DNA from: CAYLXX01 sp964387955
GTDB taxonomy: Bacteria > Patescibacteriota > Microgenomatia > UBA1406 > GWC2-37-13
NCBI GenBank assembly: GCA_964387955.1
Contig: CAYLXX010000010.1
Coordinates: forward strand, 1 to 30,233
Direction: 5' to 3'
DNA: 30,233 bases
Shown: positions 1 to 7,476 of the stretch, piece after piece
Layout: each line of letters starts with the position of its first letter
Position numbering within the stretch: the first letter of the stretch is position 1
Program-made: the position numbers and the translations under genes
The notes under the pieces: generated by a model
Seen by the model: the letters and a program-made list of their open reading frames with translations, nothing else
What the model was told of the DNA's origin: nothing
The model's database searches: none

Positions 1-1
1 T

Positions 2-595
2 GACCTACCATTTAAAGAAGATAGGTATAAGGATAAACCTTGGGCCAGATTTCAGGATCGTCAACGCCTCAATCATGCGGCTCGACTTGTTAGAACAGTT
101 ACAGAGCTGACATCGGGTAGAGAATACCGTGTGCAGTCCGGTAATTATCGTGAGGCTAAGGATATGACAAAGACTGAGATCGCAAGTTTCGGTCCTTATG
201 TAATTTATAACGGTAGGCAAGATGAAAACAATACGGTCCGCGATGTACTCACACGAGAAGGAGTCATTATTCCAAAGGGAAAAGTTTATGTCATAGATGC
301 TGCAATTGATAATACCATCGACAGCGTCAGAGCTTTTCAGCTACCAGCTGACCTGGAACTTACGGCAGGAGATAGGATTGGTATTGTGGCTCATGCTCCA
401 CAAATGATGCGCATAATGCATATTATGGGTAAACAGCACCCAACTCCTGAGGGAATAGATGTCCAACCTTTTCCATTACCGTCAATGAGAGAAGGAAGAG
501 AAGAATATATTAATCAAGAAATAAGCGGATTTTTATACTACACCTTTATCACCCGCGATGCATCCGAGCAACCACAACCTTATTTACTTAAGTAA
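2..595 (+). CDS. 5'-truncated protein, probably DUF218/YdcF-SanA-like
   Basis: The reading frame is open from the window edge, so the gene begins outside; about 197 residues are visible and the first ATG in view (131) is probably internal. There is no clear membrane segment in the visible part. An 'IIPKGKVYVIDAAIDNT' stretch followed by 'GDRIGIVAHAPQMMRIMHIM' resembles the C-terminal half of the DUF218 (YdcF/SanA/ElyC) fold, where an 'NT' motif is followed by a 'lVTs..HmxRA' strand-helix. The key serine/threonine and arginine of that motif are not clearly kept, so this is a fold-level guess. Those proteins act at the cell envelope, which would suit a glycan locus. The 3' end overlaps the convergent epimerase gene by 12 nt. 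Confidence 0.5.
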   Translation, partial: DLPFKEDRYKDKPWARFQDRQRLNHAARLVRTVTELTSGREYRVQSGNYREAKDMTKTEIASFGPYVIYNGRQDENNTVRDVLTREGVIIPKGKVYVIDAAIDNTIDSVRAFQLPADLELTAGDRIGIVAHAPQMMRIMHIMGKQHPTPEGIDVQPFPLPSMREGREEYINQEISGFLYYTFITRDASEQPQPYLLK

Positions 596-1111
596 CGGCC
601 AATTTTTATCTTTATCTGCCATTTTAGGTTTTTTGTTTGGCCATTTTATGCCGATTGCCGGATCATTCCATCTTATCCCTGTTGCATGAGAAGCAGAGTA
701 ATAATTGGACATAAAATATTGCACTAAACAATTATCAGTCAAAGTTTCAAAGCCATGTGCGAACCCCTTAGGGACAAGGAGCATCTTTTTGTTTGTTTCG
801 CTTAACTCGATTGCAAACCATTTTTTGAATGTTTTAGAGTTTTTTCTGAGATCTACCGCTACATCACAAATTTTGCCTTTGAGACATTGGACAATTTTAT
901 CCTCTTCCCAAGGCTTCGTCTGAAAATGCATACCTCTTAGATAACCTTTTTTCTTCGTCAAGGTCACGTTAACATGCACGATATTAAATTTTATTTTGTG
1001 CTTTTTTAACTCATCAATAGCGAATGTACGGGCAAAGTAGCCCCTAGAATCTTTTCTTAACTCGGGCGTCATAACCCATAATCCTTCAAGAGGAGTCTTC
1101 GTAAAGATCAT
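584..1111 (-). CDS. rfbC: RmlC-type NDP-4-keto-6-deoxyhexose 3,5- (or 3-) epimerase
   Basis: A 175-residue cupin-fold sugar epimerase of normal RmlC length. Family residues are in place: 'LRGMHFQ' with His62, Lys72, 'VDLR' at 86-89, 'GFAHGF' with His119, Tyr132 and Asp168 near the C-terminus. These match by position the His63/Lys73/His120/Tyr133/Asp170 set known from Salmonella RmlC. The enzyme should epimerise C3 and/or C5 of a 4-keto-6-deoxy nucleotide sugar. It is the last gene of the rfbF-rfbG-methyltransferase operon, joined by an ATGA overlap, so the likely substrate is the CDP-4-keto-6-deoxyglucose product of RfbG (or its C-methylated form) rather than a dTDP-sugar. No rmlA, rmlB or rmlD is visible. 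The symbol denotes the family and not proven dTDP-rhamnose synthesis. Confidence 0.88.
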   Translation of the reverse strand: MIFTKTPLEGLWVMTPELRKDSRGYFARTFAIDELKKHKIKFNIVHVNVTLTKKKGYLRGMHFQTKPWEEDKIVQCLKGKICDVAVDLRKNSKTFKKWFAIELSETNKKMLLVPKGFAHGFETLTDNCLVQYFMSNYYSASHATGIRWNDPAIGIKWPNKKPKMADKDKNWPLLK

Positions 1112-2316
1112 ATAATTTTTATTTTAGGAATGGGTATAATAAATTTTCCTCCTCTTTTTTGGAACTTTTTATGCTCTGTCATCACCTCAGATGCGATATT
1201 CCAGCAAAGAATCAGCAGGTAATCTGGTTTCTGCTTATAAATTTCTTCAGGGGAATATACTTTCATATGCACGCCTGGAGTATACAAACCTTGCTTGGCC
1301 TTAGATTTATCAACAATAAAGTCAAGATAATTTTTCCCTATACCAAAATAATTTAAGAGGATTAAACCTTTAGCTGGAGCACTATATGCTCCGATATGTA
1401 ATCCTTGTTTTTTCAACTTTTTAAGAAGTACCAAAATGTCTTTCTTAAGCTGAGCCACTCTTTGACCCATTTTCTTGTACGTTGTTAATTTACCAAATCT
1501 TGCGCTCAACTCACTTTTAACTAAATTATGGATAGTGTTAGTAATTTTAAAAACACCAGGGTGAGAAATATAAATGCGCAGTGAACCGCCTTGTACGGAA
1601 ACCAGTTCAACATCATATATTTCAAGATTAACTCGCTTAAAAAGATTTTGGAGAGCAATCAGCGAATAATAAAAAACATGTTCGTGATAAATCGTATCAA
1701 ATTTGTTTTCCAGCAATCCTTTCATATAAGGAAACTCAAAAATGGCTGTACCTTGATCAGCAAGAAGAGTTTTCACCCCTTTTGCAAAATCGACTATCTG
1801 AGGAACATGCGCTAGTACATTGGCGCCATAAATAAGATCAGCGCTGATGCCTTTTTTCTGCAATTTTTGAGATAACGAAAAATTAAAAAATTCAGGTAAT
1901 GTTTTTATACCTCGCGCGTTAGCAACTTTGGCAATATTTGTTGCTGGGTCAATGCCCAGTATTCGAATTCCAAGCTTTTTAAAATACTGCAGCATAGCGC
2001 CGTCATTGCTGGCTATCTCAACAACCAAACTTTTTTTAGTCAATTTCAGTCTTTTACTCAAATAAGTAGCTGTTTTGCGATTGTGTTCAAGAAAACTGGA
2101 TGAAGTAGAGGAAAAATAAATATAGTTTCGAAATAAAACTTCAGGAGATACCGTATTTGTCAGTTGTACCAAGTAACAATGCTTACAAAAAGCTGTTGCA
2201 AGTTTGTATTTTTTTTCACGTTTTAAATCTTTTTCTTTCAAAAACGAATTTACAAGCGGCATTGGGCCTAAGTTAAAAAATTCACTGATCTGATACCCAC
2301 ATGATCGGCATTTCAT
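1108..2316 (-). CDS. NDP-hexose C-methyltransferase (TylCIII/NovU/TcaB9 type)
   Basis: A 402-residue three-domain sugar C-methyltransferase. An N-terminal zinc-binding domain carries Cys3/Cys6 and Cys44/Cys47. The central SAM-binding Rossmann domain has 'VVEIASNDGAML' (about 98-109) and the family active-site motif 'YHEHVFYYS' (210-218), whose second His corresponds to the catalytic His225 of TcaB9. A C-terminal Rossmann-like domain (about 305-402) has 'GAYSAPAKG'. Characterised members transfer methyl from SAM to C3 of a 4-keto-6-deoxy nucleotide sugar, giving a branched sugar. The start at 2316 is preferred over an upstream ATG at 2382 because it gives an ATGA overlap with rfbG, begins right at the zinc knuckle and avoids a 70-nt overlap. 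The next gene is also ATGA-coupled. The methylated carbon and final sugar cannot be read from sequence. Confidence 0.92.
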   Translation of the reverse strand: MKCRSCGYQISEFFNLGPMPLVNSFLKEKDLKREKKYKLATAFCKHCYLVQLTNTVSPEVLFRNYIYFSSTSSSFLEHNRKTATYLSKRLKLTKKSLVVEIASNDGAMLQYFKKLGIRILGIDPATNIAKVANARGIKTLPEFFNFSLSQKLQKKGISADLIYGANVLAHVPQIVDFAKGVKTLLADQGTAIFEFPYMKGLLENKFDTIYHEHVFYYSLIALQNLFKRVNLEIYDVELVSVQGGSLRIYISHPGVFKITNTIHNLVKSELSARFGKLTTYKKMGQRVAQLKKDILVLLKKLKKQGLHIGAYSAPAKGLILLNYFGIGKNYLDFIVDKSKAKQGLYTPGVHMKVYSPEEIYKQKPDYLLILCWNIASEVMTEHKKFQKRGGKFIIPIPKIKII

Positions 2317-3272
2317 AGTGATTCCTGATAGTAATGATAAATTTGCGGAATAATTTTTTTCATGGTAGTTTTTGGTTTCCAACCAAGTTTAAGCTTAGCT
2401 TTGGCATAGTTTAGTGATTGGTATGGAATTTCGTTTTTGGCAATATTTAAAATCTTATAGTCCACTTTTTTCTTGAGTTGCTTTTCGACCAATTTTACAA
2501 CATTAATTACCGATAAACTGTCTGTAGATCCGAAATTAAATGCTTCGCCTTTGGCATCATCAATATGCTTAGCCATCAGTAAATACCCATCAACTACATC
2601 TTTAACATACAAGTAATCTCTAACATATTTGCCGTTGCTTCGAATCTCAAATGTCTGCTTTGCAACAATCGATTTTAACACTCCAGGAATAATACGTGAA
2701 AAATTAAGGTCACCTTCACCGTAAATATTACCAAAACGGGCAGTTATCACAGGAGTTCCGTATGTTTTGAAGTATGAGTAGGCGACCAGATCAGTCGCTG
2801 CCTTAGAAACTTCATATGGATGATCGCCTTTGAGAGGATCGGTTTCTTTATACTGTTTTTTGGAGAGTTTACCGTATGATTTGTCAGACGAAGACACAAT
2901 TACACCTTTAATATTTTTATAAAGTCTAGCTGATTCAAGCACATTTACTGTACCCTGCACATTTGACTCAAACGTTCTTCTGGGATTATAGTACGCTACA
3001 TCGACAAGTGGTTGAGCTGCAAGGTGAAAAATATAATCAATCTGAAATTTTGTAACGATGTCAAAAAGTCTGTGAAAATCAGTTATATCCAAATTGACAA
3101 TGATTGTTTTTTCGTGCAGTTTTTTTTTCCAGAAATACGCTCTATGATTTTGTCTCAAGAATGTAGTAATAACGTTGGCTTTACGACTAACAAGTTCCTC
3201 GACTAAATGTGATCCTACAAAACCAGTACCACCAGTCACCAATACATTTTTTTCTAGCCAAAAATTATTCAT
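2313..3272 (-). CDS. rfbG: CDP-glucose 4,6-dehydratase
   Basis: A 319-residue extended short-chain dehydrogenase that converts CDP-D-glucose to CDP-4-keto-6-deoxy-D-glucose using bound NAD. It shows 'GGTGFVG' (14-20) for the dinucleotide, 'HLAAQP' (83-88), the active-site 'SSDKSYG' (128-134), the 'YEVSK' Tyr153/Lys157 pair and 'GNIYG' (181-185). The 'SDKxY' and 'DHPYxxSKAAT' signatures are those of RfbG rather than GalE or RmlB. It is a little shorter than the usual ~355 residues. The start at 3272 lies 2 nt after the rfbF stop; a longer frame from 3311 would run into rfbF and was rejected. No RfbH/E1-type 3-dehydratase follows, so the product probably stays a 6-deoxy rather than a 3,6-dideoxy sugar. 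Confidence 0.92.
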   Translation of the reverse strand: MNNFWLEKNVLVTGGTGFVGSHLVEELVSRKANVITTFLRQNHRAYFWKKKLHEKTIIVNLDITDFHRLFDIVTKFQIDYIFHLAAQPLVDVAYYNPRRTFESNVQGTVNVLESARLYKNIKGVIVSSSDKSYGKLSKKQYKETDPLKGDHPYEVSKAATDLVAYSYFKTYGTPVITARFGNIYGEGDLNFSRIIPGVLKSIVAKQTFEIRSNGKYVRDYLYVKDVVDGYLLMAKHIDDAKGEAFNFGSTDSLSVINVVKLVEKQLKKKVDYKILNIAKNEIPYQSLNYAKAKLKLGWKPKTTMKKIIPQIYHYYQESL

Positions 3273-3274
3273 AA

Positions 3275-4051
3275 TTACTTCCAAATTTTCCAGGGTTGAG
3301 TAGTTAACCAAAGATTATTAAGCTCTTCCAATTCTTTATATGTATCAACTGCATACCAAAAGCCTTCGTGTTTGTAAATTGCCAGCTTACTGATTTTTGC
3401 CAATCTCTGAAGTGCTGGGTGCTCTGTTTCTCCTCGCTGTAAATACTTAAATACTTTTTTATCAAATACCATGTACCCACCATTTACCCAATCCGAAAGT
3501 ACTGGTTTTTCCTCAAAATTTCTCACATATCCACCGTTTTTTATCCTGATTAATCCATATTTTGTTCTGGGATGAACACCTGTGATTGTGCCGATTGTCT
3601 TTTGTTTTTTATGATAGGCGAGTAAGTCTTTTATATTTAAATTTGTGACTCCGTCGCCGTAGGTTACCATGAAATACTTATCTTTTTGGGGAATATATTG
3701 TTTACATAAAAGTATTCGTTCTCCAGGTAATGTATCTAAACCTGTATCCACAAATGTAATTTTGAAATCTTCAATATCTTTTCGTTTCCCGAGAAAATAA
3801 TTAACTTTGTGGGTTTTATAATCGAGTGTGAAATCTGAAGTAAAGGCTTTCTGATTTAAAAAAAACTCTTTGATGTAGTCTGCTTTGTAACCAAGTGCCA
3901 AGATAAATTCTTTGAATCCATAATGAGAGTAAGTTTTCATGATGTGCCAGATGATCGGCTTACCTCCCACATACACCATCGGTTTTGGCTTAAATTCTGT
4001 CTCCTCTTTAAGCCTTGTTCCTTCACCACCGCAGAGTATTATTACTTTCAT
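3275..4051 (-). CDS. rfbF: Glucose-1-phosphate cytidylyltransferase
   Basis: A 258-residue nucleotidyltransferase that makes CDP-glucose from CTP and glucose-1-phosphate, the committed step of CDP-deoxysugar pathways. The N-terminus is near-diagnostic: 'GGEGTRL' (8-14), 'EETEFKPKPMV' with Lys23 and 'GGKPIIWHIMKTYSHYGF' (29-46). 'YGDGV' supplies a metal-binding Asp (Asp133), and 'FEEKP' follows. Length matches characterised RfbF (~257). It is the first gene of the four-gene minus-strand operon. The 100-nt gap to the divergent glycerophosphodiesterase-like gene must hold its promoter. Weak -10-like boxes exist there (TATACT at 4080-4085, TAAAAT at 4068-4073), but no convincing -35 accompanies them. 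Confidence 0.95.
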   Translation of the reverse strand: MKVIILCGGEGTRLKEETEFKPKPMVYVGGKPIIWHIMKTYSHYGFKEFILALGYKADYIKEFFLNQKAFTSDFTLDYKTHKVNYFLGKRKDIEDFKITFVDTGLDTLPGERILLCKQYIPQKDKYFMVTYGDGVTNLNIKDLLAYHKKQKTIGTITGVHPRTKYGLIRIKNGGYVRNFEEKPVLSDWVNGGYMVFDKKVFKYLQRGETEHPALQRLAKISKLAIYKHEGFWYAVDTYKELEELNNLWLTTQPWKIWK

Positions 4052-4114
4052 TTTTTGTTAGCAGTTAATTTTAAGCCATAGTATACACAACTACAAGCAC
4101 AATTGGACTTTAGA

Positions 4115-4143
4115 CTGAGACAGAGTGCTTCGATTGATATAAT
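4115..4143 (+). promoter_or_regulatory. Sigma-70-type promoter, near-leaderless
   Basis: A perfect TATAAT at 4138-4143 lies 17 nt after CTGAGA (4115-4120, 4 of 6 matches to TTGACA). Only 8 nt separate the -10 box from the ATG at 4152, so transcription should begin within one or two bases of the start codon. No Shine-Dalgarno sequence can fit. Confidence 0.6.
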
Positions 4144-4151
4144 TACTTTTT

Positions 4152-5012
4152 ATGGAGAGATCAAAAATCTTTACTCATCGTGGACTTGAACCAAGTAAAA
4201 TTAATTTTTTTGGAGAAAGTACCTATGAGGCATTCCAGGACCATATTCAACGAGGATTTGGAATTGAGTTTGATCCGAATTTCCTCAAAGAAGGCAATAT
4301 AGTTATTGCACATGACAAGGGACTCACTCGTATAACTGGAGGAAAAGATAAAAGGTTATTTATTGATCTTACATTACCCGAAGTACAGGCCATTAAGTTT
4401 CCCAACGGTCATATACCAAGTTTTGAAGAGTTAGCAGATCTTATTTTAAAAAGTAGGTCGCCACTTCATGCGGTGCATTTTAAAGGTGGATTTCAAGAGC
4501 AGTCTCATACTGCTTCTTTACTTGAACATATCGAAAAATATCCAGGTCTTGCAGGAAAACTTCTCATGTTTGATGTAAAACCGGAAGTTGCAAAACAAAT
4601 TAGATCCAAAATTCCTCAAATAAAACTAGCTCCATCTGTTGCTCATCCATATGATATTGAAAGGTATAACAATGCAGTACTTGGAACATTAATTTCAGTC
4701 GAGGATGCAATAAAATACAAACAAGAAGGACTGTATGATTGGGTTTGGCTTGATGAATGGGATCTTACCGATCGAGATGGGGGAGTGAAGAAATTGTATA
4801 CACAAGAAACTCTTAATGTATTGCATGGTGCTGGATACAAAATTGCGTTAGTTACTCCAGAACTTCATGGTACATCGCCTGGCTTACTTGGAGGCGAAGC
4901 ACACCCAGATGCTAAACCGCAAGAAAGATTATTCTCACGAATCAGGGAAATAATTGCACTCCAGCCAGATGCAATTTGCACTGATTACCCTGAAGAATGT
5001 GCTAATTTATAA
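4152..5012 (+). CDS. Glycerophosphodiester phosphodiesterase-like protein
   Basis: A 286-residue TIM-barrel phosphodiesterase relative (GDPD/UgpQ family), which cleaves glycerophosphodiesters to glycerol-3-phosphate and an alcohol. Visible motifs: 'THRG' with His9/Arg10, 'EFD' with Glu39/Asp41, 'IAHDKGLTRITGG' with His54, and a C-terminal 'DAICTDYPE' matching the family 'TDxP' end. The usual 'ExK' strand motif is 'HFK' here (His109, Lys111), so one metal or substrate ligand is changed and activity could be altered. There is no signal peptide, so it should be cytosolic. It is transcribed alone or with the next gene (42 nt downstream, which has its own promoter). It sits divergent from rfbF and is not obviously part of sugar activation; a role in lipid head-group or teichoic-acid-like polymer turnover is possible. 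Confidence 0.82.
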   Translation: MERSKIFTHRGLEPSKINFFGESTYEAFQDHIQRGFGIEFDPNFLKEGNIVIAHDKGLTRITGGKDKRLFIDLTLPEVQAIKFPNGHIPSFEELADLILKSRSPLHAVHFKGGFQEQSHTASLLEHIEKYPGLAGKLLMFDVKPEVAKQIRSKIPQIKLAPSVAHPYDIERYNNAVLGTLISVEDAIKYKQEGLYDWVWLDEWDLTDRDGGVKKLYTQETLNVLHGAGYKIALVTPELHGTSPGLLGGEAHPDAKPQERLFSRIREIIALQPDAICTDYPEECANL

Positions 5013-5016
5013 TAGA

Positions 5017-5045
5017 TTGAACATCTTGTAGCCCCATAGTATAAT
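5017..5045 (+). promoter_or_regulatory. Sigma-70-type promoter, near-leaderless
   Basis: TTGAAC (5017-5022) and a perfect TATAAT (5040-5045) are 17 nt apart. The ATG at 5054 follows after 8 nt, the same geometry as the promoter of the preceding gene. No Shine-Dalgarno sequence precedes the start. Confidence 0.65.
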
Positions 5046-5053
5046 AGTCACCA

Positions 5054-5761
5054 ATGAATTCTGAACAGACTATTCTTCAAAAATATGCAGGTATAGATTT
5101 TGATGGAAGAAATACTGCCAAACAAGGACAACTTGAAACTTTTAGAGGTTTTCCTCCTTCACTTGCAAACCGGATGAATGTTTCTCTCCTTTTTGACGAA
5201 GAATCACAAGAACTTGTTAAAAGAGAGGTTATGAAGCCTCTTGATAATATAGACCACGACACAGGAATAAATATTTTGCTTGCTGGTGCAGATTACCCAA
5301 TTCATACTACAGTTCTCGAAGGAGAATACGAAGGTAATGACACCAACGAAAGACAGGCTATCTTTCACAATTTGCAACATAGTGGAAGTGTAGATTATGC
5401 GAGCCGAAATTTGACAGATCTTTCACTAGAATTTAACCATTTATTAATCGATAAAAAAGGCGGCATCATTTTGACTGCTGTTTGTATACCTCAAGAAATT
5501 ACTGACACAAGAGATCGTTTAACCTCACTCTATCAAGAACATGATTTAAAGGTGTTGCCTCAACATAATATTTTACACATTACTGTCGGACGAGTAATTG
5601 GCCTACCCTTAGACCGAGAAGAAAGTCAAAATGCCCAAGTGCGATTGGAAGACTCTATAGTAAAACTGCGTCGATACGAGATCTCTCCACATCCATTAAC
5701 ACTCCAAGTGGCCTCGATTTATAAAGGCTCTGCGCTGAATTTGATTTCTAAGCAAACTTAA
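5054..5761 (+). CDS. 2H-phosphoesterase-superfamily-like protein
   Basis: A 235-residue protein without strong overall similarity that I recognise. It has two H-x-T motifs, 'PIHTTVLEG' (His84, Thr86) and 'ILHITVGRV' (His175, Thr177), each in a predicted beta-strand setting about 90 residues apart. That is the signature of the 2H (LigT/CPDase) phosphoesterases, which act on 2',3'-cyclic phosphates and related phosphodiesters. No signal peptide or membrane helix is seen, so it should be cytosolic. It follows the glycerophosphodiesterase-like gene but has its own promoter. Its 3' end overlaps the convergent nucleotidyltransferase by 14 nt. The assignment rests on the paired motifs; substrate unknown. 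Confidence 0.6.
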   Translation: MNSEQTILQKYAGIDFDGRNTAKQGQLETFRGFPPSLANRMNVSLLFDEESQELVKREVMKPLDNIDHDTGINILLAGADYPIHTTVLEGEYEGNDTNERQAIFHNLQHSGSVDYASRNLTDLSLEFNHLLIDKKGGIILTAVCIPQEITDTRDRLTSLYQEHDLKVLPQHNILHITVGRVIGLPLDREESQNAQVRLEDSIVKLRRYEISPHPLTLQVASIYKGSALNLISKQT

Positions 5762-6557
5762 AGTTAGCTAAAAAATATTCTAGGTCAGATGGTGTTCCCA
5801 AACCCCATACTTTAGGAGCGATAGCAACTTTGACCCTCATACCGTTATTGATTAATCGCTGATACATTGGCGCTACATAAAATTCCTGCTTGCCTGGGTT
5901 GCCGTACATCTCTTGTTTCTTGATCATTTTGTCGGCTTCTTGAGCAAAAATTTTTCCTTTAGTAAAATAGTACCCGCCGATATTGGCATAGGCGCCTCTA
6001 GCTGCCAGTTCCGCATCTTTTTCGCCGACTGCAAGTGCGTTAAGATTTTTATCAAACAACGTAAAACTCCACTTTGGATCGTTATCCGGCGGTTGAAAAA
6101 CAGGAATTATGCCCATCACATCATTATCCTTATTAAGAATTGCCTCATACAGAGACGTGCCATCAAAATAGTGATCTGAATCAGACACAATCATATCCTC
6201 ATCTGAATCAAAAAAAGTTCGAGCAACCATAACTGTTTCCACTGCTCCTCGAGTAACTTCGGGGATTAAAACTATATTGATATCATTGGAGAATGTTTTT
6301 TTAAGGAGAGAGGAAATTTTATGTTCATCCTCATGGACTTGTAGACAAATAAATACCAAATCCGATTGTTTAACTTTCAGTGGTGTAGAGGAGGGACGAT
6401 ATGGCAAATCTACAAAAGGAAGAGATTCGATTGCCCAACGAACCATCGGTTTACCTTTAATATTGATGAGTGGTTTAGGTTTTTTATACTCAGGAATTTG
6501 ATCGCCAGCTGCCGCAAACCGAGAACCCTTACCGGCCATGGGCACGATGATTTTCAC
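5748..6557 (-). CDS. Sugar-phosphate nucleotidyltransferase (paralogue 2 of the cassette)
   Basis: A 269-residue NTP-transferase-fold protein that should join a nucleoside monophosphate to a sugar (or polyol) phosphate. The N-terminal nucleotide loop is 'MAGKGSRF' (7-14), followed by 'KKPKPLINIKGKPMV'. 'VSDSDHYFDG' supplies metal-binding acidic residues. Translation starts at GTG 6557, 7 nt after the stop of the phosphatase-cupin gene; the encoded 'MKIIVPMAG' begins exactly where the family begins. It is similar along its length to the nucleotidyltransferase at 7473-8204: shared 'PKWSF/Y', 'GYYF.KG', 'YVAP/YVCP' and 'TPSD/TPED' blocks. It is the last gene of the four-gene minus-strand unit. 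Base and sugar specificity cannot be assigned. Confidence 0.85.
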   Translation of the reverse strand: MKIIVPMAGKGSRFAAAGDQIPEYKKPKPLINIKGKPMVRWAIESLPFVDLPYRPSSTPLKVKQSDLVFICLQVHEDEHKISSLLKKTFSNDINIVLIPEVTRGAVETVMVARTFFDSDEDMIVSDSDHYFDGTSLYEAILNKDNDVMGIIPVFQPPDNDPKWSFTLFDKNLNALAVGEKDAELAARGAYANIGGYYFTKGKIFAQEADKMIKKQEMYGNPGKQEFYVAPMYQRLINNGMRVKVAIAPKVWGLGTPSDLEYFLANFKFA

Positions 6558-6564
6558 AAAGGCA

Positions 6565-7476
6565 TTATACTATATATTTATCATCTGCCACAGACGGCAT
6601 CTTGACGACGACATTGGACCCATTTTCTACACATTCAAAATCTACTGCTTGATTTTTTTCGACCCACACTATGTCATTTTTTTTAAGTAATTTGCCATTC
6701 ATCTTAAAAATTCCACTTATAATGACTGTATACTCATCGGCTTTTTTGTGCAGGTGTTTTTTCTCTCGATCGCCTTTTTTGTAATGCTTAATGGCAACTT
6801 CAAAATCTTTGGTTTTGACGATTGTTGGATCAAAATCACCCAGAATCCACCCTCTTTGGAAATTCTCAAGCCGGTAGATAGTCAGGGGAGACTCTTCAGA
6901 AATGTGAAACGACTTATTTTTGCTAACTTTTAATATAGTTTTATTACCAGGTCTATAGGAATTTATGTCACGATCTGGCAACTTGCCGTAAAATTTCTTA
7001 GCCGCCATTATGACACCGCTGTGAGCAACAACAAGAATATTTTCTTCTGGCATCAGTGCAAGTTCGGACCAAAATGGGACAAGTCGATCATATAAATCTT
7101 TATAACTTTCACCTTGATAGACACCATATACACCAGGAGGTTTAAAAATAAAGCGGTTGTTTTCTCTTTTTGTGTAATGAGCATTAGTTAGCTGTTTTTT
7201 AGTATGTTTTTCCCAATTACCGTAACTAACTTCCCGAAGAAGGGGATTCAGATGATATCGGACACCAATTTTTTGACTTATATAATCGGCAGTTTTTAGA
7301 CAACGGGGCAGAGGACTTGTGAAGATAATATCAATTTTTTTATCCAAAAAATATTCTGCCATTTGCTCAAGTTGCTTTTTTCCCTGTTCTGTAAGATCAG
7401 AGTCTGTTACACCTTGTAGTTCATCTTTCACATTTTGTTCTGTTTGAGGATGGCGGATAACGTAAAGATTTTTCAT
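6565..7476 (-). CDS. Histidine phosphatase - cupin fusion protein
   Basis: A 303-residue two-domain protein. Residues 1 to ~200 are a histidine-phosphatase (phosphoglycerate mutase-like) domain: 'VIRHPQTEQN' with Arg8 and nucleophile His9, 'TSPLPRCLKTA' with Arg58, an acidic Glu82 region ('REVSYGNWE') and 'VVAHSG' with His152. The usual RHG is RHP. Residues ~215-303 form a small cupin with 'HLHKKADEY' (His241, His243, Glu248), the usual metal-ligand pattern. The start at 7476 is chosen because it gives an ATGA overlap with the preceding nucleotidyltransferase and places the catalytic motif at the N-terminus; an ATG 60 nt upstream would lie inside that gene. The domain pair suggests dephosphorylation plus sugar binding or isomerisation within one activated-sugar pathway. 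Cytosolic. Confidence 0.85.
   Translation of the reverse strand: MKNLYVIRHPQTEQNVKDELQGVTDSDLTEQGKKQLEQMAEYFLDKKIDIIFTSPLPRCLKTADYISQKIGVRYHLNPLLREVSYGNWEKHTKKQLTNAHYTKRENNRFIFKPPGVYGVYQGESYKDLYDRLVPFWSELALMPEENILVVAHSGVIMAAKKFYGKLPDRDINSYRPGNKTILKVSKNKSFHISEESPLTIYRLENFQRGWILGDFDPTIVKTKDFEVAIKHYKKGDREKKHLHKKADEYTVIISGIFKMNGKLLKKNDIVWVEKNQAVDFECVENGSNVVVKMPSVADDKYIV

Noticed and set aside
705..923. Plus-strand frame of 72 residues inside the epimerase gene
   Set aside because: It is fully antisense to a conserved enzyme and shows no domain or start signal.
2314..2382. Longer N-terminus for the C-methyltransferase (ATG 2382)
   Set aside because: The extra 22 residues do not resemble the family and would overlap rfbG by 70 nt; ATG 2316 gives the ATGA overlap and starts at the zinc-binding Cys pair.
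584..4051. Classical dTDP-L-rhamnose operon
   Set aside because: An RmlC-type enzyme is present but rmlA, rmlB and rmlD are not; the nucleotidyltransferase and dehydratase are the CDP-glucose types.
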